Part shown: positions 36,052 to 43,987 of the stretch, one piece after another
Numbering within the stretch: the stretch's first letter is position 1
Layout of the letters: every line of letters starts with the position of its first letter
DNA from: Hasllibacter sp963833115
GTDB lineage: Bacteria > Pseudomonadota > Alphaproteobacteria > Rhodobacterales > Rhodobacteraceae
NCBI GenBank assembly: GCA_963833115.1
Contig: CAWHWS010000001.1
Coordinates: forward strand, 62,001 to 126,000
Length of the DNA stretch: 64,000 bases
Reading direction: 5' to 3'
Made by a program: the position numbers and the translations under genes
The notes under the pieces: generated by a model
What the model was told of the DNA's origin: nothing
The model's input: only the letters and a program-made list of their open reading frames with translations
Database searches by the model: none

Positions 36052-36159
36052 TCCCGCCCGCCCCACGGGACCACGTGATTGCAAGGGGCCCCCGGGCGGG
36101 CGCAGTATGGGAACCGAGGGCGCCGCGGAGAGTTGGCGAGGGCCAGGAGGATCACGGGC

Positions 36160-36432
36160 ATGACGCATATCCGCAAACGACGCTCCGCCGCCGGCGCCGC
36201 CCTCGCCCTGATCCTGAGCGCGGGGGCCGCCGCCGCCACCTTCGCGCCGCACCTCGTGAACCCCAAGATCTGGATCGCCGACACGCTGCACGTCGTGCCC
36301 GGGGACTTCACCCTCGGCCAGCTCATCGAGCTCATCGGCGCCGTGGAGGCGAACGACCTGGTCCGCGTCGAATCCATCCTGGTCGAGGCCGGCTGGGAAG
36401 CGGGCGAGCCCGCCTTCCTCCTCGCCCGCTAG
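36160..36432 (+). CDS. Tiny secreted protein, paralogue 2 of a tandem pair
   Basis: A 90-residue protein with an excellent ribosome-binding site (AGGAGGATCACGGGC) and signal peptide (RKRRSAAGAALALILSAGAAAA). The mature part, WIADTLHVVPGDFTLGQLIE, then LIGAVEANDLVRVESIL and EAGWEAG, aligns without gaps to the upstream neighbour. The family is unknown to me. Tandem arrangement, shared signal-peptide architecture and 108-bp spacing point to duplication and possibly joint expression. It lies 80 bp upstream of lepA but is unlikely to be related in function. Confidence 0.6.
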   Translation: MTHIRKRRSAAGAALALILSAGAAAATFAPHLVNPKIWIADTLHVVPGDFTLGQLIELIGAVEANDLVRVESILVEAGWEAGEPAFLLAR

Positions 36433-36512
36433 GCGCCCTCGGCGCCCCGCGCGGCGCCGCCTCCCGCGCATCGCCCGTTCCCCCCGCCCCGCGCGCGCTC
36501 TATATGCGCGCC

Positions 36513-38309
<1,797 letters not shown>

Positions 38310-38312
38310 GTA

Positions 38313-39779
38313 CTATAGACCCTTCTTCGACCCGAAGTATCCAATTTTCATCGCGCGATAATCAGTAGATGGCTTGAAGTAGATTCGAATACACTTATTG
38401 GGCGCGGTTCCTTCGTTTGGTTTAGCATGCAGCTCGAAGTCATCCGCCTTGCCGTCGAAGTTCGCCGCGAGTAGACCTTTTCCTTTAACTGTCTCGGACT
38501 CTCCGCTACAATCAACTCCACGTGCTAGTAGCCATTTTACCAATGTGTCACCAATAGACCCACCGTTCTGCAAGAGAACTATCTGTAATTCTGAAAGTTT
38601 TTCGAAGATTGCTTCGACCTTTTCTTGAAGTGCTGGCAGTTCGGCTAACGAAGAAAGTTGTGTGTCGATGTTGTCGTTAAATATTAACTTGCCACTATAC
38701 TTCTTCTCGACGTAGCGAACTAGCCCTTTCCAAGTCTCGTAACCAGCGGATAATTCACTACCGTCCTCCATACTGGTAGGCGTTTGGCTTTGGTAAAGAA
38801 GTCGTAGATTCTCGTGTGCCGTTTGTAGATTTAGACGAAGCACCGCAACATCTTGTTCCAGCAACGCGTTTCTTGCCTCGGCGCTTTGAAGGGCGGTTGC
38901 TAGATCATTGTCTGCCTTCAATTCGGATAACTGGTCTTCAAACTGCGACTTTAATAGATCGTCATCAAATTGACGGATTTCCGCAAAGACTGGATTATAG
39001 GTTGATGCTTCTAGGATAGGGTTTAATATGACGTCCGCCAGGCGTTCCACAGCGTAATCGCCGCTTGCAAAGAAACTATCAATTCGCCGACCCAATGTCA
39101 GTGGGTGTTTGAACGGATTCCCGGTACCAATTTCGCCGGGCCAATAGAGTCTCACCCCTCCATCGAAGCATGACCACTGTTTTCCAACCTCTACCGATAG
39201 TCGCCATCCGGCCTTTTCATCAAGGAGGACTGTGTGGGCGAGGCCAGCCCCGCGCCGGCCTAGAGTTGCGGCCAATCGCTCACGCTCGCCAACAGACGAT
39301 CCGCGCGCCACGCAGATAATTGGCAGTCGGCGTTCGCGATTCTGTAGGAATTCAATAAAGGAGGTATACTCCTCGAGTGTTACTGAAAACACTTTAGGCG
39401 AGACAGTGTCTGCACGAGTTTGGAACCGCCATCCGTCTTGTAAGGCAACGATATACGAAATGAATGTCGGTGGATGTACGCTAAAACTGGGAGTTACCAC
39501 GTTTCCTTGCGCTGATCCGACCGTCAGTTCGCATTGCAGAAGTAGCGCATCTCGTCTTTGAAGAACTGTTTCAGTGCAAAACCGAGTAAGATTGACTGTT
39601 TCCTCGGTTCTCATAAAAAGTCGGGAGCCAATATTCTCCACTGCAAGATCAATCCGGTTTGTCTTGTTCTCAAGAAATTTGCGCTGGAACCATCTTTCTA
39701 AATGGGAGCTTGCCTTTTCAAACAATTCATCGAGATCACCGTTACTCTGACTGATGGTAAATCGTGCTGCTGTACGCAT
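38313..39779 (-). CDS. AT-rich orphan: 488-residue protein with coiled coil, unknown family
   Basis: A gene of very different composition (under 50% GC by eye) wedged between lepA and a cytochrome b561 gene. The N-terminal region (1-265) contains RLPIICVARG (151), AHTVLLDEKAGWRLSVEVGK and GGVRLYWPGEIG (207-218). Residues about 270-331 form a coiled coil (SELKADNDLATALQSAEARN). The C-terminal 130 residues include GDTLVKWLLARGVDCSGESE and end KCIRIYFKPSTDYRAMKIGY. I cannot name the family. The RLP...YWPG segment reminds me of proteins in restriction or other defence loci, but this is not verified. There is no signal peptide or membrane helix. Solitary, foreign, multidomain and cytoplasmic: a plausible single-gene defence candidate. 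Confidence 0.65.
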   Translation of the reverse strand: MRTAARFTISQSNGDLDELFEKASSHLERWFQRKFLENKTNRIDLAVENIGSRLFMRTEETVNLTRFCTETVLQRRDALLLQCELTVGSAQGNVVTPSFSVHPPTFISYIVALQDGWRFQTRADTVSPKVFSVTLEEYTSFIEFLQNRERRLPIICVARGSSVGERERLAATLGRRGAGLAHTVLLDEKAGWRLSVEVGKQWSCFDGGVRLYWPGEIGTGNPFKHPLTLGRRIDSFFASGDYAVERLADVILNPILEASTYNPVFAEIRQFDDDLLKSQFEDQLSELKADNDLATALQSAEARNALLEQDVAVLRLNLQTAHENLRLLYQSQTPTSMEDGSELSAGYETWKGLVRYVEKKYSGKLIFNDNIDTQLSSLAELPALQEKVEAIFEKLSELQIVLLQNGGSIGDTLVKWLLARGVDCSGESETVKGKGLLAANFDGKADDFELHAKPNEGTAPNKCIRIYFKPSTDYRAMKIGYFGSKKGL

Positions 39780-40101
39780 TAAGAAACCCTAGATAGATTT
39801 TGCAGTCACTTCCCAGTTGTTCTGCTAGTCTAGTCAGTCCGATACCGTATTGCCAAGTACTTTGGGGCAGGAGCAGCACCCCCATTCCACGATCCCGAAC
39901 GGCCGTTCCGCCCACCCCCCCCATTGCGCCCCGATAGCCGACCGCCGCCAGCCGCACCCGAAACCGCGTGCCGGGCACGCGGGGCGGTGAGCTGACCGCC
40001 CACCCTACGGCACGTCGCGGCGTCGCACCGTCGCCGCGCCCCTTCCACCCCCCACCCCCCGCGCTATGGTCCCCCGGACCACCGACCGGAGCCGCGCCGA
40101 C
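39780..40101. other. Intergenic stretch marking the right edge of an AT-rich insertion
   Basis: AT-rich sequence continues to about 39870 and then returns abruptly to high GC. I see no integrase, terminal inverted repeat, target-site duplication or tRNA at the junction, and no gene that I can support. The 40000-40065 part is C-rich and probably carries the cytochrome b561 promoter region. Confidence 0.4.
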
Positions 40102-40686
40102 ATGACCGACACCCCCCGCACCTATGCCGGCGAGGACCATCCCTCGCAGGACCCCGCCAACCGGGTGGGCTACTACCACCCCGCCACCATCGTCGCGCAC
40201 TGGACGATCCTCGCCCTCGTGGTGATGCAGTTCGCCACCGGCGGCGGGATAGAGCGGGCGTTCGACCTCGCCTCCGAGGGCGTCCAGCCCATCCGCCTCG
40301 CCGGGCCCACCTGGGTGCACGGCATCATCGGCACGTCCATCGGCCTGATGATGGTCTGGCGCCTCTACATCCGGCTCACGCATTACGTCCCGCCGGCGCC
40401 CTCGTCCCTGCCGAAGGCGCTGCAGATCGTGAGCCGCGCCACGCATTACGCGTTCTACGGCCTGCTCATCGCCATGCCGGCCGCCGGCCTGCTCGCCGTG
40501 TTCACCGGCATCGGCTGGCTCGCCGCCGCCCACGGCCTCGCGTCCAAGCTGCTCCTCGCCCTCGTCGCGCTCCACGTCGCGGGCGGGCTCTACCACGCGT
40601 TCAAGCGCGACGGCGTGGTCAAGCGCATGCTGCGGCAGGACCCGGCCGGCCAGTACGACACCCGCACCGACCGCCCCGCCGCCTAG
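40102..40686 (+). CDS. Cytochrome b561 family membrane protein
   Basis: A 194-residue di-haem cytochrome b of the b561/YodB type. Four transmembrane helices carry the expected histidines: IVAHWTILALVVMQF (helix 1), TWVHGIIGTSIGLMMV (helix 2), SRATHYAFYGLLIAMPAAG (helix 3) and LVALHVAGGLYHAF (helix 4). The GIGW segment before helix 4 is also typical. It carries electrons between quinol and superoxide or another acceptor in the inner membrane. The ATG at 40102 is used because the frame open to 40066 adds non-conserved residues. The gene ends 30 bp before a 56-bp tandem duplication. Confidence 0.88.
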   Translation: MTDTPRTYAGEDHPSQDPANRVGYYHPATIVAHWTILALVVMQFATGGGIERAFDLASEGVQPIRLAGPTWVHGIIGTSIGLMMVWRLYIRLTHYVPPAPSSLPKALQIVSRATHYAFYGLLIAMPAAGLLAVFTGIGWLAAAHGLASKLLLALVALHVAGGLYHAFKRDGVVKRMLRQDPAGQYDTRTDRPAA

Positions 40687-40715
40687 CCGCCGGGCCCGAC
40701 CGGGCGCCACCGATA

Positions 40716-40827
40716 TACGGAGCGCCCGGATCGGCCCCACCACAGGTGGTCAGTTGGCGGCGCCCTGGTTGTACGGAGCGCCCGGATCGGCGCCACCGCA
40801 GGTGGTCAGTTGGCGGCGCCCTGGATG
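40716..40827. repeat. 56-bp tandem duplication covering the 3' end of the entericidin gene
   Basis: Two head-to-tail copies start with TACGGAGCGCCCGGATCGGC at 40716 and 40772 and continue through CAGGTGGTCAGTTGGCGGCG, with only a few mismatches. Copy 2 contains the last codons and stop of the leftward entericidin gene; copy 1 carries a downstream duplicate of that stop region. Each copy also has a small CCACC-GGTGG hairpin. Confidence 0.85.
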
Positions 40828-40934
40828 GCCTCCCCGGTGTTCTCGACGTCCTGGCCGAAGCCCTCGGCCGTCTCGCAGGCGACCAGCGTCGTGAGGGACA
40901 GGGCGGCGAGGGTGAGCGTGACGATGCGGCGCAT
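40806..40934 (-). CDS. Entericidin A/B family lipoprotein
   Basis: A 42-residue lipoprotein. The signal peptide MRRIVTLTLAALSLTTLVAC ends in a lipobox (LVAC). It is followed by the family's mature sequence ETAEGFGQDVENTGEAIQGAA. AAGGAGACCCCC is a strong ribosome-binding site. In E. coli entericidin A/B form an antidote/toxin lipoprotein pair linked to stationary-phase lysis; lone copies are common in alphaproteobacteria with unknown role. An 11-bp repeat array lies 66-114 bp upstream, and a 56-bp duplication spans the stop codon. Confidence 0.88.
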   Translation of the reverse strand: MRRIVTLTLAALSLTTLVACETAEGFGQDVENTGEAIQGAAN

Positions 40935-40999
40935 GGGGGTCTCCTTCGGTTGCGTGCGCCCCCTCAACCGTTGCGCGGCCGCCGCGTTCCCCGCGCGCT

Positions 41000-41048
41000 C
41001 CATGCGCATGGGATGTGCATGGCCCGTGCATGCCCCGTGCATCACCCG
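41000..41048. repeat. 11-bp tandem repeat with palindrome (copy B, inverted relative to copy A)
   Basis: The 12-bp palindrome CCATGCGCATGG (41000-41011) is followed by GTGCAT at 41015, 41026 and 41037, again exactly 11 bp apart, and a degenerate unit. On the other strand this reads as GATGCAC-type units ending in the palindrome, the same composition as 3802-3845. It lies upstream of the entericidin gene and overlaps the last codons of the hydrolase gene. Confidence 0.7.
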
Positions 41049-41818
41049 TGCCCGAGGAAATCCCGCACCTCGCGCTCGAACTCCCGCGGCGCCTGCGCGT
41101 GCACCCAGTGCCCCGCCCCCGCGACCTCCCGCCGCTCCGCCCGCGGAAAATACCGCGCGATCGCGTCCTGTCCCTCGGGCCCGACATAGTCGCTCAGCGC
41201 CCCCGCCAGGAACAGGGCCGGCCCGTCATGGGCTCCGCCGAGATCCCCCGGCCAGCCCGTGATCTCGTCCATCGCCGCGTCGAGCGCCGACAGGTTCAGC
41301 GCCCAGCGCCCGGCCCGAACGTCCAGCGATTGCAGCAGGAACGCCCGCACCCCCCCGTCCGGAACCGCCCGGGCCAGGGCCGCGTCCGCCTCCGCCCGCG
41401 TGGAGATCGCATCAAGGTCCAGCCCACGCATCGCCGCGATGAGGTCCCGCTGCTCCGCCGAATGCGCGTAGCGCACCGGCGCGATGTCCACCACGATCAG
41501 CCGCCGCACCAGATCCGGCCGCCCCAGCGCCGCCACCATCGCCGCCTTCCCGCCCATCGAATGCCCGAGCAGATCGACGGGCTCGCCGATCTCCTCGATC
41601 ACTTCAACGAGATCGCCGGCCATCGCCCGGTACCCGGCCTCCTCCGACCAGGGGCTCTCCCCGTGGTTGCGCATGTCCACCGCCACCACGCGCCCGCGGC
41701 CCGAGAGCCGCTTGGAGACCACCCCCCAATTGCGCGCCGAGCCGAAGAGCCCGTGCGCGATCACCAGGGGCGTGCCCCCGGTCCCCGCCTCCCGCCGGGC
41801 GAGGCGGACGGGGGTCAT
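41042..41818 (-). CDS. Alpha/beta hydrolase (YbfF-like esterase)
   Basis: A 258-residue cytoplasmic hydrolase. The oxyanion motif is in LVIAHGLFGSARNW (about residues 18-31), VAVDMRNHGESPW is the next strand, and the nucleophile Ser87 is in LLGHSMGGKAAM. A VVDIAPVRY block and the catalytic His in GAGHWVHAQAP follow. The pattern matches the YbfF/ABHD11 esterase group. Its ATG overlaps the glyA stop by ATGA, so it is translated with glyA. The 3' end runs into the 11-bp repeat array upstream of the entericidin gene. Confidence 0.87.
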   Translation of the reverse strand: MTPVRLARREAGTGGTPLVIAHGLFGSARNWGVVSKRLSGRGRVVAVDMRNHGESPWSEEAGYRAMAGDLVEVIEEIGEPVDLLGHSMGGKAAMVAALGRPDLVRRLIVVDIAPVRYAHSAEQRDLIAAMRGLDLDAISTRAEADAALARAVPDGGVRAFLLQSLDVRAGRWALNLSALDAAMDEITGWPGDLGGAHDGPALFLAGALSDYVGPEGQDAIARYFPRAERREVAGAGHWVHAQAPREFEREVRDFLGHG

Positions 41819-43110
41819 CCGTTCGGGTAGATGGGGAACCGGCCGCAGAGCGCGCGCACCTCGCCGGCGACCTCCGCCTCGACGGCGCCGTTCCCATCGG
41901 CCCCGTTGGCCGCGAGCCCGTCCACCACGCGGCAGATCCAGCGTCCGACCTGGGCGAACTCCTCGGTTCCGAAACCGCGCGTCGTGCCGGCGGGGGAGCC
42001 GAGGCGGATGCCGGAGGTGACGGTGGGCTTCTCGTCGTCGAAGGGGATGCCGTTCTTGTTGCAGGTGATGTTTGCGCGGCCCAGGGCGGCCTCCGTCGCG
42101 TTGCCCTTCACGCCCTTGGGGCGCAGGTCGACCAGGAGGACGTGGCAATCCGTCCCGCCGGTCACGAGGTCGACGCCGCCCTCGCGGAGCGCCGCGCCCA
42201 TGGCCTGCGCGTTCGCGATCACGGCGCGCTGGTAATCCGCGAAGGACGGCTCGAGCGCTTCGCCGAAGGCCACGGCCTTGGCGGCGATCACGTGCATCAA
42301 TGGGCCGCCCTGGATGCCGGGGAAGATGGCCGAGTTGACCTTCTTCGCCAGCGCCTCGTCATCCGTGAGGATCATGCCGCCGCGGGGGCCGCGCAGGGTC
42401 TTGTGCGTCGTCGTCGTGGCGACGTGGGCATGGGGGAACGGGGAGGGATAGACGCCCGCCGCGATCAGCCCGGCGAAATGCGCGACGTCGGCCAGCAGGT
42501 AGGCGCCGACCTCGTCCGCGACGGCGCGGAAGCGGGCGAAGTCGATATGCCTGGGGATCGCGGAGCCGCCGGCGATGATGAGCTTCGGCCGGTGCTCGCG
42601 GGCGAGGCGCGCGACCTGGTCGTAGTCGAGGGTCAGGTCGCCTCTCCGCACGCCGTACTGCACCGCGTCGAACCACTTGCCCGACTGGTTCGGCCGCGCC
42701 CCGTGGGTCAGGTGCCCGCCGGCGTCGAGGCTCATGCCCAGGATGGTGTCGCCCGGCTTCAGGAGCGCGGTGAACACGCCCTGGTTCGCCTGGCTGCCGG
42801 AGTTCGGCTGCACGTTGACGAAGCCGACGCCGAACAGCCGGCGCGCCCGGTCGATGGCGATCTCCTCCACGACGTCGACATGCTCGCAGCCGCCATAGTA
42901 GCGGCGCCCGGGATAGCCCTCGGCGTATTTGTTGGTCAGGACGCTGCCCTGCGCCTCCATCACGGCGGCGGAGACGATGTTCTCGGACGCGATGAGCTCG
43001 ATCTCGCCCTGCTGGCGGCCGAGCTCGGCGCGCATGGCGGCGGCGACGTCCGGGTCGCCCTCGGCGACGGTGCGGGCGAAGAAGCCGGGCTCGCGGTGGG
43101 GGGCGTTCAT
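41815..43110 (-). CDS. glyA: Serine hydroxymethyltransferase
   Basis: A PLP enzyme interconverting serine and glycine with one-carbon transfer to tetrahydrofolate. It has 431 residues. The folate/PLP blocks IELIASENIVSAAVMEAQGS and NKYAEGYPGRRYYGGCEHVD are typical, and the Schiff-base Lys237 lies in TTTTHKTLRGPRGG. All signature segments are intact. GAGGAGACGCCCC precedes the ATG. The gene is divergent from nadK and coupled to the downstream hydrolase. Together with the hydroxypyruvate-reductase-like gene at 2.3 kb it fits serine/glycine metabolism. Confidence 0.97.
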   Translation of the reverse strand: MNAPHREPGFFARTVAEGDPDVAAAMRAELGRQQGEIELIASENIVSAAVMEAQGSVLTNKYAEGYPGRRYYGGCEHVDVVEEIAIDRARRLFGVGFVNVQPNSGSQANQGVFTALLKPGDTILGMSLDAGGHLTHGARPNQSGKWFDAVQYGVRRGDLTLDYDQVARLAREHRPKLIIAGGSAIPRHIDFARFRAVADEVGAYLLADVAHFAGLIAAGVYPSPFPHAHVATTTTHKTLRGPRGGMILTDDEALAKKVNSAIFPGIQGGPLMHVIAAKAVAFGEALEPSFADYQRAVIANAQAMGAALREGGVDLVTGGTDCHVLLVDLRPKGVKGNATEAALGRANITCNKNGIPFDDEKPTVTSGIRLGSPAGTTRGFGTEEFAQVGRWICRVVDGLAANGADGNGAVEAEVAGEVRALCGRFPIYPNG

Positions 43111-43221
43111 GGGGCGTCTCCTCGTGCCGGGTGGGCGCGTGACTACACCGGGCCCGCGCGGGTTGCCATCGCCCCGCGCGCGGCCCAGCCTGCGGGCCGG
43201 GTCGGCCGGGGGAGGGCGCGG

Positions 43222-43986
43222 ATGGATCGCAGGCGCATCGCCTTCGCCGCGGCGGAGACGCAGGTCGCGGCCGAGGCGCTGCGGGACCTGACGGCGCGCT
43301 ACGGGCAGTGCGCGCCGGAGGGGGCGGACGTCATCGTCGCGCTCGGCGGCGACGGGTTCATGCTCACCACCTTGCACGACACGCAGGCGCTGGACGTGCC
43401 GGTCTACGGGATGAATTGCGGCACGATCGGCTTCCTGATGAACGAGTATCACGGCACCGGCCTCACCGCGCGTCTGAACGACGCGGTGGAGGAGGTCATT
43501 AACCCCCTGGCGATGCGCGCCGTCACCACGGCGGGCGAGGTCCACGAGGCGCTGGCGATCAACGAGGTGAGCCTCCTGCGCGCGGGGCCGCAGGCGGCCA
43601 AGCTGCGCATCAGCGTGGACGGCCGCCCGCGCATGGAGGAGCTCGTCTGCGACGGCGCGCTCGTGGCGACGCCGGCGGGCTCGACGGCCTACAACTACTC
43701 GGCGCACGGGCCGATCCTGCCGATCGGGTCGGACGTGCTGGCGCTCACGGCGATGGCGGCGTTCCGGCCCCGGCGCTGGCGCGGCGCGCTCCTGCCGAAG
43801 ACGGCGGTGGTGCGCTTCGACGTGAACGAGGCGGCCAAGCGGCCGGTCATGGCCGAGGCCGACAGCCGGGCGGTGCGGGACGTCGCCTCGGTCGAGATAC
43901 GCTCCGAGGGGCGGGTCGCGCACCGCATCCTGTTCGACCCGGGCCACGGGCTCGAGGAGCGCCTGACGGCGGAGCAGTTCGCGTGA
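43222..43986 (+). CDS. nadK: NAD kinase
   Basis: Phosphorylates NAD to NADP. It has 254 residues, the short alphaproteobacterial form. The catalytic GGDG motif is at residues 42-45 (ALGGDGFMLTTLHD), followed by NCGTIGFLMN and the nucleotide-binding TPAGSTAYNYSAHGPILP block with its conserved ATPAGSTAY. The ATG at 43222 follows GGGGGAGGGCGCG. It is divergent from glyA and ends 2 bp before the stop of the leftward methyltransferase gene. Confidence 0.94.
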   Translation: MDRRRIAFAAAETQVAAEALRDLTARYGQCAPEGADVIVALGGDGFMLTTLHDTQALDVPVYGMNCGTIGFLMNEYHGTGLTARLNDAVEEVINPLAMRAVTTAGEVHEALAINEVSLLRAGPQAAKLRISVDGRPRMEELVCDGALVATPAGSTAYNYSAHGPILPIGSDVLALTAMAAFRPRRWRGALLPKTAVVRFDVNEAAKRPVMAEADSRAVRDVASVEIRSEGRVAHRILFDPGHGLEERLTAEQFA

Positions 43987-43987
43987 C

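Noticed and set aside
39780..40065. Possible tRNA or attachment site at the right edge of the AT-rich insertion
   Set aside because: No cloverleaf, CCA end or duplicated target sequence could be found by eye.
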